The notes: a model not told the origin generated them from the letters alone. A DNA stretch of 64,000 nt from Thomasclavelia spiroformis DSM 1552 (GCF_025149465.1 NZ_CP102275.1:372001-436000), one strand, 5' to 3'. Shown: positions 7,790-17,006, numbered from the stretch's first letter. Numbers and translations are program-made.

Positions 7790-10006
7790 ATGAATATTAA
7801 AGATCGGATAATAAGTTATGAGCCACTTTTTGATAAATGGGTTTTAGATGAGATAATAGATGTATATGATCAAGAAAGTATTGTTAGAATTAAAGATCAA
7901 AGTTATGGTAGTAATCAATTTGCTTATTTGAAAGTAATTACTATATATGATCAAGATGATGATTTAAAATGTTTGGAACAACGGGTTGAAAGTATTAAAA
8001 GTGATTTGGAAATAGGTTTATTAAAAAGTGAATTTATTGATTGTGAACAATATTTAATTGAAAATAATCAAAGTGATGTTATTGGAATTGATCTTTGTTT
8101 ATTGATGAAAAATCATGAATATAAAATAGAAAATATTAATAATTTAAACGGTGAGCTACTATATGAATTGGGATTAAAGTTATTTGATCGCCATGAATAT
8201 GATGAGGCACTTATTTATTTTAAAAAAGGCGAAGAGATAGGTAATAGTGATTGTATTTGTGTTATTGGTTATTTATATGAACGAGGACTTGGAGTTGAAC
8301 AAAGTGATATAATGGCAGCACATTATTATCAAAAAGCTACTGATTTGAAAAACGTGGTAGCGAGTTGTAATTTGGCTTATTTTTATGAAATGGGTATTGG
8401 TGTTGAACAAGATTATCAAAAAGCATATGAATTATATTTAAAAGGAGCTAAAGCGGGTTTCCCTCGTGCTATTTGTAATTTAGGATATTGTTATGAATAT
8501 GGTTATGGTGTTGAAGCTGATATATATCAAGCTGTAGAATACTATATTGAAGCTGCAAAATTAGGCTATAGCGAAGCTATATATAGTTTGGGAACATGTT
8601 TTGAATTTGGTGAGGGAATTGAGCAAAATGATGAAAGAGCATTTAAATGCTATGAAGAAGCAGCAAACCAAGGTCATGAACGTTCACAATATCGCTTAGC
8701 TAATTGTTATGAAAATGGAATAGGTACACCAAAAGATTTTATTAAAGCATTTTATTGGTATAAACAAGCAAGTATAAAAGAATATCCTCCAGCACTAATT
8801 TCATTAGCGACATGCTATGAACTTGGACAAGGAATAGAAAAGGATTTAAAACAAGCACGTAAATATTATCAAAAAGCTGCTCATTTAGGTTATGCTCGTG
8901 GACAATTTTGGTTTGGATATTTTTATGAGAATCATCCAGAAATAAAAAATGCTGCATATCGTTGTACATATTGGTATCGTCAAGCTAGTAAACAAAATGA
9001 TGTTCAAGCGCTTGTTGCTCTTGGATATTGTTATGAAAGTGGTTTTGGAGTTAAAAAGAATTTAAAAAAAGCGGTTGATTTGTATTTACAAGCAGCAAAG
9101 ATGAATTATGCACCTGGTCAATGTAATTTAGCATATTGTTATGAAATTGGAATAGGTGTTGAAGTTGATTTAAATAAAGCAATTTATTATTATCATCTTG
9201 CAAGTAAAGCAAATTATCCAAGAGCGATGTGTAATTTAGGATATTTATATACTCATGGTCAAGGAGTAGAAGTAGATCATCAAAAAGCTTTTGATTTGTA
9301 TTTACAAGCAGCAAAGATGAATTATGCTCCAGGATTATATTATACTGGATTAGCGTATGAAGAAGGAAATGCAGTAAATGTTGATATTGATAAAGCAATT
9401 GAATATTATCAAAAAGCTACTGATTTAAATTATAGTGCAGCAATGTATAATTTAGGTTTGATTTATGAAAATAACATTGATTATCATGATGATTTAAAAG
9501 CAATTGAATATTATCAAGCAGCAATTGAATATAACGATGCAAGAGCAATGTATCGCATGGCTTTATATTTAGATGAAGGTCAAGTAATTAAAAGAGATCT
9601 TCAAAAAGCTTTTGATTATATACAATCTTCGGCAAATCAAGCATATAGTCCAGCTTTGAATATGTATGGGATTTATTTAGAAAATGGACTGGCTGGAAAT
9701 AAAGATATGGAAGAGGCGTATAGATGTTTTTTAAAAGCAGCTAGAGCGGGATATGCACCAGCGGTTTATAATTTAGGAAGATGTTATTTTTATGGGATAG
9801 GAATCGAAATTGATAAAGAACTTGCATTTGAATTGTTTTGTAAAGCAAGTGATTCAAATTATCGTGAAGCAAGTTTTATGGCAGGATATATGTGTTATTA
9901 TGGAGATGGTGTTAGTAAGGATGTAAATAAAGCTAAGAAATTTTATCAAAAAGCTGCAAAGTTGGGAATGAAAGAAGCAAAAGATGAACTAGATAAATTG
10001 GGTTAA
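7790..10006 (+). CDS. Sel1-repeat protein with kinase N-lobe-like N-terminus
   Basis: A 738-residue protein. From about residue 120 to the end it is a run of roughly 16-17 Sel1-like repeats of 36 residues (AxYNLGxxYExGxGVExDxxKAxxYYxKAA), an alpha-solenoid used for protein binding. The first ~110 residues are not repeats. They resemble the small lobe of a Ser/Thr kinase: strands around KWVLDEIIDVYDQESIVRIKD, a Lys in AYLKVITI where the ATP-binding Lys would be, a long helix (VESIKSDLEIGLLKSEFIDC) and a hinge-like VIGIDLCLLMKN. There is no Gly-rich loop and no catalytic lobe. ATG 7790 is chosen; ATG 7775 overlaps a TATAAT and has no ribosome site. Likely cytosolic. Confidence 0.8.
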   Translation: MNIKDRIISYEPLFDKWVLDEIIDVYDQESIVRIKDQSYGSNQFAYLKVITIYDQDDDLKCLEQRVESIKSDLEIGLLKSEFIDCEQYLIENNQSDVIGIDLCLLMKNHEYKIENINNLNGELLYELGLKLFDRHEYDEALIYFKKGEEIGNSDCICVIGYLYERGLGVEQSDIMAAHYYQKATDLKNVVASCNLAYFYEMGIGVEQDYQKAYELYLKGAKAGFPRAICNLGYCYEYGYGVEADIYQAVEYYIEAAKLGYSEAIYSLGTCFEFGEGIEQNDERAFKCYEEAANQGHERSQYRLANCYENGIGTPKDFIKAFYWYKQASIKEYPPALISLATCYELGQGIEKDLKQARKYYQKAAHLGYARGQFWFGYFYENHPEIKNAAYRCTYWYRQASKQNDVQALVALGYCYESGFGVKKNLKKAVDLYLQAAKMNYAPGQCNLAYCYEIGIGVEVDLNKAIYYYHLASKANYPRAMCNLGYLYTHGQGVEVDHQKAFDLYLQAAKMNYAPGLYYTGLAYEEGNAVNVDIDKAIEYYQKATDLNYSAAMYNLGLIYENNIDYHDDLKAIEYYQAAIEYNDARAMYRMALYLDEGQVIKRDLQKAFDYIQSSANQAYSPALNMYGIYLENGLAGNKDMEEAYRCFLKAARAGYAPAVYNLGRCYFYGIGIEIDKELAFELFCKASDSNYREASFMAGYMCYYGDGVSKDVNKAKKFYQKAAKLGMKEAKDELDKLG

Positions 10007-10028
10007 TGAAAATTCATTAGCCTTTTTT
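10001..10028 (+). terminator. Terminator after Sel1-repeat gene
   Basis: GGTTAATGAA (10001-10010) pairs with TTCATTAGCC (10013-10022, one G-T pair), followed by six T. The stem includes the stop codon. Confidence 0.8.
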
Positions 10029-10075
10029 ATTAAAAAGTGAATGATTGTTTTTATTAAAAAGTGAATGATTGTTTT
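10024..10075. repeat. 24-bp tandem direct repeat, two copies
   Basis: A 24-base unit containing ATTAAAAAGTGAATGATTG occurs twice head to tail (cores at 10029 and 10053), ending just before the DUF1893 gene promoter area. It is intergenic and of unknown role. Confidence 0.8.
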
Positions 10076-10136
10076 GTTAAAGTGAAAAAAAGTGGTAAAA
10101 TAATACTATAAATTTGTTGTTTGTTTGGAGGATTAA

Positions 10137-10559
10137 ATGAATTTAATAAAAAAAGGCAGAAGAATATTGGTGGAAAATGGATATACTTTTGTTGCTTTAA
10201 AAAAAGATGAGATATATAGTTCTACTTTGCATGGAATTAAACCACTGATGAGTAAGATTTTTGTAAGTAATGACTATTTTAAAGATTATATTGTTATTGA
10301 TAGAGTGATTGGTCGCGCTGCAGCACTTTTATTGATTCGTTCTAAAGTTAAATATATTCATGGATTTATTTTAAGTGAACCAGCAAAAGATTTATTAGAA
10401 CAATATCATATTGATTATAGTTATGATTACTTGGTGCCTTATATCACAAATCGTGATAAAAACAGAATGTGTTCATTAGAAGCTAGTGTTTTAGATGTTG
10501 ATGATCTTGAACAAGGTTTTAAGATTATTTGTCGAGAAATGATTGAAAAAAATAAATAA
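10137..10559 (+). CDS. DUF1893 family protein (TM1506-like)
   Basis: A 140-residue protein resembling the TM1506/DUF1893 family, which has a cytidine-deaminase-like fold but no proven activity. Landmarks are GIKPLM, the helix VIGRAAALLLIRSKVKYIHG, the SEPAKDLLEQY segment, VPYITNRDKNRMCSLE with a conserved Cys, and a C-terminal helix. It starts at ATG 10137 after TTTGGAGGA. It ends about 10 bases before the aminopeptidase start, so the two genes probably form an operon. Cytosolic; substrate unknown. Confidence 0.8.
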   Translation: MNLIKKGRRILVENGYTFVALKKDEIYSSTLHGIKPLMSKIFVSNDYFKDYIVIDRVIGRAAALLLIRSKVKYIHGFILSEPAKDLLEQYHIDYSYDYLVPYITNRDKNRMCSLEASVLDVDDLEQGFKIICREMIEKNK

Positions 10560-10569
10560 AGGAGAATTT

Positions 10570-11802
10570 ATGTCATTTAAAGAAAAGTTATCTAAATATG
10601 CAAAATTGATTGTAAAATCAGGATTGAATGTACAAACTGATCAAATTGTAGTAATTGATGCACCGATAGAAAGCGTTGAGTTAGTGCGTTTGATTACAAA
10701 AGAAGCTTATGAAGTTGGTGCAAAAGAAGTTGTAGTTAAATACAATGATGAAGTTGTTTCACGTTATAAATATGAATATGTTGATAAAGATGAATTTGGT
10801 AATGTACCATCTTGGTTTAGTGAGTTTAGAAATGGATATGCTAGTAAAAATGCATCATTTTTAACTATTCATAGTGATGATCCTGAAGGATTTAAAGGAA
10901 TTGATCCAGCTAAAATGGCATTATGGTCAAAAAGTGTTTCTTTAGCATGTAAACCTTTTTATGATAGTCTGGATTTAGGTGTTAATACATGGTGTATTGT
11001 TGCTAGTAGTTCGTTAAAATGGGCGAATAAAGTATATCCTGATATGTCTGATGATGAGGCAGTAGAGGCTTTATGGAATGCCATTTTTAAGGCGACTAAA
11101 GTTGATAGTGATGATCCAATTGCTGCGTGGGATCAACATCGTAAGAGTTTTGAAAAACGTGTTGAATATTTAAATAGTCTTGATTTAAAAGAGTTGAAAT
11201 ATACAAATTCTTTAGGAACAGATTTGACAGTGACTTTAAATAAAGATTATTTATTTGCAGGTGGAGGATCTTATACTACAAATAATATTTATTTCTTTGC
11301 AAATATTCCTACAGAAGAGATTTTTACAAGTCCTAATTATAAAGGAACAAATGGTGTGGTTTACAGTTCTTTGCCATTAAATTATCATGGTAATATAATT
11401 GATGAATTTAAATTGGTATTTAAAGATGGAAAAATTGTAGATTATGATGCTAAAGTAGGTAAAGATATTTTAAAAGAAATGATTAGTATTGATGAAGGTA
11501 GTCGTTATTTAGGTGAAATAGCATTAGTTCCATATAATTCTCCAATATCAAATATGAAAACATTATTTTATAATACACTATTTGATGAAAATGCTTCTTG
11601 TCATTTAGCGATTGGTAAGGGATTTAGTGAGTGTATTAAAGATGGTTTGAAGATGACTAAAGAAGAGTTGTTGGAACATGGGATTAATGATTCTTTGACA
11701 CATGTTGATTTCATGATTGGAACTGCTGATTTACGTATTGTTGGAAAAACAGTAGATAATCAAGAAGTAGTCATTTTTGATAATGGTAATTTTGTATTTT
11801 AG
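10570..11802 (+). CDS. M29 family aminopeptidase (AmpS/AmpT type)
   Basis: A thermophilic-type (M29) metal-dependent exopeptidase that removes N-terminal residues from peptides in the cytosol. The 410 residues include the family features NIPTEEIFTSP (metal ligand Glu), DEGSRYLGEIALV (Glu), NASCHLAIGKGF (His) and THVDFMIGTADL (His and Asp), in the expected order. The ATG at 10570 lies 6 bases after AAAGGAGAA; an upstream in-frame ATG at 10543 lies inside the DUF1893 gene and has no site. A GGGG/CCCC terminator follows. Confidence 0.92.
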   Translation: MSFKEKLSKYAKLIVKSGLNVQTDQIVVIDAPIESVELVRLITKEAYEVGAKEVVVKYNDEVVSRYKYEYVDKDEFGNVPSWFSEFRNGYASKNASFLTIHSDDPEGFKGIDPAKMALWSKSVSLACKPFYDSLDLGVNTWCIVASSSLKWANKVYPDMSDDEAVEALWNAIFKATKVDSDDPIAAWDQHRKSFEKRVEYLNSLDLKELKYTNSLGTDLTVTLNKDYLFAGGGSYTTNNIYFFANIPTEEIFTSPNYKGTNGVVYSSLPLNYHGNIIDEFKLVFKDGKIVDYDAKVGKDILKEMISIDEGSRYLGEIALVPYNSPISNMKTLFYNTLFDENASCHLAIGKGFSECIKDGLKMTKEELLEHGINDSLTHVDFMIGTADLRIVGKTVDNQEVVIFDNGNFVF

Positions 11803-11810
11803 ATACATAT

Positions 11811-11832
11811 AAAAAGGGGATAACCCCTTTTT
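11811..11832 (+). terminator. Terminator after aminopeptidase
   Basis: Perfect stem AAAAAGGGG / CCCCTTTTT with loop ATAA, ending in T5. Confidence 0.9.
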
Positions 11833-11860
11833 ATATTATGTTTTAAAAATTAGATTTTAG

Positions 11861-11889
11861 TTGACAAATTCATGATTAATCTATATCAT
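11861..11889 (+). promoter_or_regulatory. Promoter of prfC
   Basis: Consensus TTGACA (11861-11866), 17-base spacer and TATCAT (11884-11889), 25 bases before the prfC start. Confidence 0.75.
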
Positions 11890-11913
11890 TTACCATTGCA
11901 AGGAGACATTAAA

Positions 11914-13500
11914 ATGAGCGAATTTATTAAAGAGGTAGAAAAAAGAAGAACATTTGCCATCATCTCGCATCCCGATGCTGGTAAAACAACATTAACAGAA
12001 AAATTTTTATTATATGGTGGAGCAATTCAACAAGCTGGAACTGTAAAAGGTAAAAAAAATAGTAAACATGCTACAAGCGACTGGATGGAAATAGAAAAAC
12101 AAAGAGGAATTTCAGTTACTTCTTCTGTATTACAATTTAATTACAATGGATTTTGTATCAATATTTTAGATACACCAGGACATCAAGACTTTTCTGAAGA
12201 TACTTATCGTACTTTAATGGCTGCTGATTGTGCAGTAATGGTAATTGATGCAAGTAAAGGGGTCGAAGATCAAACACGTAAACTGTTTAAAGTTTGTACG
12301 ATGCGAAATATCCCGATTTTTACTTTTATTAATAAGATGGATCGTGAAGCTCAAGATCCATATCAATTAATGGAAGAAATAGAACAGGAATTAGGAATCG
12401 ATACTTGTGCAATTAACTGGCCAATTGGTTCTGGAAAAGAGTTTAAAGGTGTTTATGAACGTAATGATAAAGAGGTAATTCGTTTTATTCCAGTTGATGG
12501 TGGGCGTAAAGAAGTAGATACTAAAATCATGAAATTTGATGATCCTGAACTTATTAATGAATTGGATGAAGAGTTATATAATAAACTTCAAGAAGATATT
12601 GAATTATTAGATATGGCAGGAAATAATTTTGATTTGGAAAAAGTACGTCAAGGTAAACTTTCACCGGTTTGTTTTGGTTCGGCATTAACAAATTTTGGAA
12701 TTGAACCATTTTTAAAACACTTCTTACAAATGACTACATCACCATTACCACGTCGTACTAAAGATAAAGTAATCGATCCATTTAGTGAAGATTTTAGTGC
12801 GTTTGTATTTAAGATTCAAGCCAATATGAATAAAGCACATCGTGATAGAATGGCCTTTTTTAGAATTTGTTCTGGTAAATTTACTAAAGGTATGGAGGTT
12901 TATCATTATCAAGGTGGACGTAAGATAAAATTAAATCAGTCAAAACAATTAATGGCTGATGAGCGTCAAGAAGTTGATGAAGCGTATGCAGGTGATATTA
13001 TTGGGGTATTTGATCCAGGAATTTTTTCTATTGGTGATACAATAACTACAGGTAAAGAAAAATTTGCGTTTGAAGGTATTCCAACTTTTGCACCTGAACA
13101 TTTTTCTTTGATTCGTAATAAAGATACTATGAAAAGAAAACAATTTGTCAAAGGTGTTGAACAAATTGCAAAAGAAGGCGCTATTCAGATTTTTACTGAA
13201 TTAGGCGGTGGAATGGAAGAAATTATTGTTGGTGTTGTTGGGGTGTTGCAATTTGAAGTGTTAGAACATCGTTTAAAAAATGAATATAATGTTGATATTA
13301 TAAAACAACCACTTCCTTATCAGTATATTAGATGGGTTAAAGAAGGTTGTGATTTAAATTCATTGAATTTGTCTAGTGATACTAAGAAAGTTCAGGATTT
13401 AAAAGGACAATATTTATTATTGTTTACTAATGACTGGGGAGTTCGCTGGGCTAGTGAAAAAAATCCAAATTTAGAATTATTAGAATTTAGTAAAAATTAG
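11914..13500 (+). CDS. prfC: Peptide chain release factor 3
   Basis: RF3 is a translational GTPase that recycles RF1/RF2 from the ribosome after termination. The 528 residues start with the G domain: P-loop SHPDAGKTTLTEK (residues 18-30), switch region TSDWMEIEKQRGISVTSSV, DTPGHQDFSEDT and the INKMDREAQDP specificity motif. Domain 2 and a C-terminal EF-G-like domain follow. ATG 11914 behind AAGGAGA is the start; the frame opens 42 bases earlier without a site and between the promoter elements. It is a single gene with its own promoter and terminator. Confidence 0.95.
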   Translation: MSEFIKEVEKRRTFAIISHPDAGKTTLTEKFLLYGGAIQQAGTVKGKKNSKHATSDWMEIEKQRGISVTSSVLQFNYNGFCINILDTPGHQDFSEDTYRTLMAADCAVMVIDASKGVEDQTRKLFKVCTMRNIPIFTFINKMDREAQDPYQLMEEIEQELGIDTCAINWPIGSGKEFKGVYERNDKEVIRFIPVDGGRKEVDTKIMKFDDPELINELDEELYNKLQEDIELLDMAGNNFDLEKVRQGKLSPVCFGSALTNFGIEPFLKHFLQMTTSPLPRRTKDKVIDPFSEDFSAFVFKIQANMNKAHRDRMAFFRICSGKFTKGMEVYHYQGGRKIKLNQSKQLMADERQEVDEAYAGDIIGVFDPGIFSIGDTITTGKEKFAFEGIPTFAPEHFSLIRNKDTMKRKQFVKGVEQIAKEGAIQIFTELGGGMEEIIVGVVGVLQFEVLEHRLKNEYNVDIIKQPLPYQYIRWVKEGCDLNSLNLSSDTKKVQDLKGQYLLLFTNDWGVRWASEKNPNLELLEFSKN

Positions 13501-13508
13501 ATGTTCTT

Positions 13509-13536
13509 AAAAAGCCTAGGGATACTGGGCTTTTTC
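13509..13536 (+). terminator. Terminator after prfC
   Basis: AAAAAGCC (13509-13516) pairs with GGCTTTTT (13528-13535) over an 11-base loop that can extend the stem, ending in T5. Confidence 0.8.
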
Positions 13537-13574
13537 TATTTTATTAGACATGTTATAATATTATTTGAAAAGAG

Positions 13575-13811
13575 GTGGGTACTATCGCAAATATTGGAAA
13601 GAGACGGAAATGTCGTTGTATTAAAACTATGAATATTGTCATTGGTAAACAGCAAAGAGATTTATTTACTAAAGGGCATATTTATGATTGCGTAATTAGG
13701 GATAGTGGTCAGCTACAAATTTATTACAAGATTTATGGTGATGAATTTGATCTTTCATGTACTAAAGATGAATTTGATGAGAATTTTATATTGATTGATA
13801 AAAAGAAATAA
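13575..13811 (+). CDS. Small hypothetical protein
   Basis: Not recognised. Up to 78 residues, basic N-terminus (GKRRKCRC), then alternating beta-strand-like stretches and an acidic C-terminal part; no membrane segment. An extended -10 (TGTTATAAT, 13551-13559) lies just upstream, so a transcript should begin near 13566. The start is unclear: the GTG at 13575 sits inside the likely ribosome binding site AGAGGTGG (13571-13578), which suggests a rare start a few codons later (ATC 13584 or ATT 13593). The first in-frame ATG, at 13629, has no site. The reading frame looks real because it is placed squarely behind the promoter. Confidence 0.55.
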   Translation: MGTIANIGKRRKCRCIKTMNIVIGKQQRDLFTKGHIYDCVIRDSGQLQIYYKIYGDEFDLSCTKDEFDENFILIDKKK

Positions 13812-14144
13812 TTTGTTCGTGGTGATTTTAAAGCTTGATGTCTAGAAGAGATATTAAAATAATGGAATAATAATATTATTATATAGTAGGAAATTGGGTT
13901 TATAAATTATTTTATTATAGCTACTAATTGTAATAAGAAATGTAATTAGACATAAAAGTGTTTTTTAATTTGAAAGTTATTTTTTAGAAGAAATGTATTT
14001 AATGTCATATCCTAAAAGGATAAGTGAAGATAAATTTATTTGATTATATGGTGTGATTTTTAAACTTATATCTGGAATAGAAAAGTAGATTTGGCATTTT
14101 GGTGAAGATATGATAAAATGAAAAAGATTAGAAAGGAGGTTTTT
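13812..14144. other. Intergenic region with promoter at its end
   Basis: No gene seen in 333 AT-rich bases. Only the promoter at 14091-14119 and the AAAGGAGGT site of the next gene are recognisable. Confidence 0.6.
14091..14119 (+). promoter_or_regulatory. Promoter of P-type ATPase-like gene
   Basis: TTGGCA (14091-14096) and TAAAAT (14114-14119) with a 17-base spacer, 25 bases before the start codon. Confidence 0.65.
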
Positions 14145-16094
14145 ATGGCTCGTAATTTCTATATTGATAATATAAATGATAATGATAAATTAAATGAAAT
14201 TAGTATATTGTTAAATGACATGGAAGAAGTGTCGAGAATAAAAATAAATAAAAATGGGATATCTTTTTATAGCGAACATCCAGAAAATGTTGATGAACTT
14301 TTAAAAGAACGTTATCCTGATTTGATTTTAAAAGAAGAAATTAATTCACGTAAACGTGAATATGTTGCAACAAAAAAGAAAATTGAATATATTTTTATGT
14401 TTACAAATCTTGAATCAGAAGAAGATGCAAAAGAAATAGAGGAAGTTATTTCTCATTATTCTGATTATGAAAATGTAAGCTTAGATTTTACTAATAAATT
14501 ATTGAAAGTTACTACTAGTCAAAAAAATGTTTTGGTTAGATTAAATCGTTTAGTTGATAAAGTTAATCCTAATATTGATGTTGAACAATGGAAAAAGCCA
14601 TTTAAATCACAGGATTTATTTCAAGAAAAATATTTAAAAAACATGTTAATAATTGCAATTTTATTAGTTGCAATAGCATTAGGATTAGTAACAGGTAAAG
14701 ATCCAAGTATTCTTACAAATATTGCATGGTTTGTAGCCCTTGTTATCGTAAATGAAGAGATTATTCGCCGTGCATATAAAGATTTAAAAGTGAGGAATTT
14801 TTTAAGTGAAAATGTTACGATTAATTTAGCTTGTTTATTTGGTTGGGTTTATGGTGCATATGTTGAGGCATTAATTGTATCTTTGATTTTTCAAGCTAGT
14901 GAACGTTTTCAAATATATTTAATTAATTTAACGATGGATAAAATTGACAAGATGATTTCACCGGTAAAATTAGGGCGAAAGGAAATTAAAGATAATGAAT
15001 ATGAAATGGTTTCTTTAGAAGATATTGATATTGGTGATATTATTGTGGTTATGCCAGGTGAAACGATTCCTCTTGGTGGAAAAGTTGTTTCTGGAAGTAG
15101 TGATCTTGATATGTTTGCAATTAATGGTAGTGATATTTTAGAAAACGTTAAAGAAGGTGTAGAAGTACAAAGCGGTAGCGTGAATGTTGGTAATACATTG
15201 AAAATTGAGGTTTTGTATACTTATGATTATAGTGCAATGAATAAAGTTTTAGAAATTGCAATGATGGCACCAGTTAATTCTTCTAGAACGCATAAATTAG
15301 TAGAGTTGATTTGTAAGATTTATACCATCTTTTTGGTTGTTGCTGGAATTTTTTGTGCAATACTTGTACCTTGGGTAGATTTTACTAATAATTTTAAATA
15401 TGTATATTTAGGAGCTATTTTATTAACTATTTCAGGATCATTTGCTTATAAGCAAGTTTCATCATTCGCGATTTTATCAGGTGTGGCTAAGGCTTTTTCT
15501 AGAAATATTATCATTAAGGAAAATAGTGGGTTAGATGCATTGAATTTATGTAAAACAATAATATATGATCGTTTTGATGGTGTAGAAGTTACTGAAGAGG
15601 AAATGGATTTATTCCATGAACTTTCTAAATTAAATCGCAATTTGATTATTTTTAATGATGGTCCAGTTGATTTAGAGGATGATCAATATCGAATTCATAA
15701 TAATTTATCTGTTGATGAGAAATTAAAAATAATGAATGAAGCTAATATTAATGGGCCGGTTGCTTATATTGGGGATAATTCTAAAGATATTGCGTTATTG
15801 CAAAAAGCATATGTTGCTATTAGTCGAGGTGGAATAAAAAATAAAAAAGTTATTGAAAATAGTGATATTATGTTGATGAATTCAGATTTAAATACGGTCA
15901 TAGAAACATTTAAGATATCAAAGAAACAAAAAAATGTTACATTTGAAAATATCTTTGCTGGATTAGCTATTAATTTTATTATGATGCTTGCAGCATTAGG
16001 TGGTATTTTACCATGGTGGGTAGCTTTGGTTATTTATTTGACTGAAGAAATAATTGTTTTATTAAATACTCATAGAATTCTTGATATGAAATAA
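14145..16094 (+). CDS. Degenerate heavy-metal P-type ATPase-like membrane protein
   Basis: A 649-residue protein with the overall layout of a P1B (CadA/ZntA-like) metal pump. It has two N-terminal ferredoxin-like regions without CxxC (about 3-65 and 75-150), a first group of transmembrane helices (about 165-260), an actuator-like domain (280-360), a helix pair (390-450), a HAD-like region (460-590) and a last helix pair (600-645). Every catalytic signature is altered. TGES becomes NGSD (about 327-330), the CPC ion motif becomes GSFAYK, DKTGT becomes DRFDG (Asp475), and GDGxND becomes GDNSKD (543-548). The nucleotide domain is reduced to about 60 residues. ATP-driven pumping is unlikely; a regulatory or binding role is possible. 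The start follows AAAGGAGGT; the frame is intact over 1.9 kb, so it is under selection rather than a pseudogene. Confidence 0.75.
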   Translation: MARNFYIDNINDNDKLNEISILLNDMEEVSRIKINKNGISFYSEHPENVDELLKERYPDLILKEEINSRKREYVATKKKIEYIFMFTNLESEEDAKEIEEVISHYSDYENVSLDFTNKLLKVTTSQKNVLVRLNRLVDKVNPNIDVEQWKKPFKSQDLFQEKYLKNMLIIAILLVAIALGLVTGKDPSILTNIAWFVALVIVNEEIIRRAYKDLKVRNFLSENVTINLACLFGWVYGAYVEALIVSLIFQASERFQIYLINLTMDKIDKMISPVKLGRKEIKDNEYEMVSLEDIDIGDIIVVMPGETIPLGGKVVSGSSDLDMFAINGSDILENVKEGVEVQSGSVNVGNTLKIEVLYTYDYSAMNKVLEIAMMAPVNSSRTHKLVELICKIYTIFLVVAGIFCAILVPWVDFTNNFKYVYLGAILLTISGSFAYKQVSSFAILSGVAKAFSRNIIIKENSGLDALNLCKTIIYDRFDGVEVTEEEMDLFHELSKLNRNLIIFNDGPVDLEDDQYRIHNNLSVDEKLKIMNEANINGPVAYIGDNSKDIALLQKAYVAISRGGIKNKKVIENSDIMLMNSDLNTVIETFKISKKQKNVTFENIFAGLAINFIMMLAALGGILPWWVALVIYLTEEIIVLLNTHRILDMK

Positions 16095-16121
16095 AAGTCA
16101 GTTATTTTAACTGGCTTTTAT
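16093..16121 (+). terminator. Terminator after P-type ATPase-like gene
   Basis: AAAGTCAGTT (16094-16103) pairs with AACTGGCTTT (16109-16118, one G-T pair), then TTATT. Confidence 0.75.
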
Positions 16122-16169
16122 TATAAAGATTAGGTATAGAATTTAATAATAGTAAGAGGAGATAAGTTA

Positions 16170-17006
16170 ATGAATAAATATCAGGTGAAAAAAGATATTT
16201 TATTAATGGATTTTTTATTGAATTATTATAATAAAAAAAATGTTAAGAATTTATTGAAATATAAGTTAGTTATGGTTAATGAAAATGTTATTAGTCAATT
16301 TGATTTTCCGTTAAAAATTGGAGATGTGGTTATTGTTAATAAAAAAGAAGATAATAAGCATAATTTAGAAATAATTTATGAAGATAAAGAATTAATTGTA
16401 ATTAATAAGCCTTCAGGTTTATTGAGTATCTCAGGAGGGAATGAAAAAGAAAAAACAGCATATCATTTAGTTGGTGAATATTTAAAAAATAAAAATAAAA
16501 AGGCTAAAGTATTTGTAATTCATCGTTTAGATAAGGATACTTCAGGAGTTTTAATGTTTGCTAAAAATGAAGAGATAAAAAATAAACTTCAAAATAATTG
16601 GAATAAAATTGTATATAAACGAGGTTATCTTGCAATTATAGAAGGCAGATTGAAAGAAAAAAGTGGTACAATTAAAAATTATTTAGATGAAAGTAAGACA
16701 CAGATGGTTTATATTACTAATAATAAAAAAGGGAAATTAGCGATTACTAATTATCGGGTTTTAAAAGAGACAAAATATAATTCTTTAGTTGAAATATTTT
16801 TAGATACAGGTCGTAAAAATCAAATTAGAGTACATATGCAATCATTAGGACATAGTATAATAGGCGATAAAAAATATGGGGCAACGACTAATCCAATAAA
16901 AAGAATGGCACTTCATAGTCATGTTTTTGCATTTGTTCATCCTGATACTAAGAAAAAAATGATTTTTGAAGCTAAATATCCTGAGGAGTTTAAAAAAATA
17001 TTTTAG
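16170..17006 (+). CDS. RluA family pseudouridine synthase
   Basis: Second RluA-type enzyme in the window. The 278 residues have an N-terminal S4-like part, the catalytic motif HRLDKDTSG with Asp121, and the RKNQIRVHMQSLGHSIIGDKKYG segment. It differs from the paralogue at 5292 by keeping the canonical HRLD. The ATG at 16170 follows AAGAGGAGA. It is preceded by a terminator, so it is probably its own unit. Target uridine unknown. Confidence 0.9.
   Translation: MNKYQVKKDILLMDFLLNYYNKKNVKNLLKYKLVMVNENVISQFDFPLKIGDVVIVNKKEDNKHNLEIIYEDKELIVINKPSGLLSISGGNEKEKTAYHLVGEYLKNKNKKAKVFVIHRLDKDTSGVLMFAKNEEIKNKLQNNWNKIVYKRGYLAIIEGRLKEKSGTIKNYLDESKTQMVYITNNKKGKLAITNYRVLKETKYNSLVEIFLDTGRKNQIRVHMQSLGHSIIGDKKYGATTNPIKRMALHSHVFAFVHPDTKKKMIFEAKYPEEFKKIF

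Noticed and set aside
9051-9398. Minus-strand frame of 115 codons and similar antisense frames in 8742-8969
   Set aside because: They mirror the Sel1 repeats; repetition in the real gene keeps the opposite frame open.
8170-10000. DNA repeat array
   Set aside because: The periodicity of 108 bases is explained by the 36-residue Sel1 protein repeats.
10024-10075. CRISPR-like repeat
   Set aside because: Only two adjacent copies without spacers; it is a simple tandem duplication.
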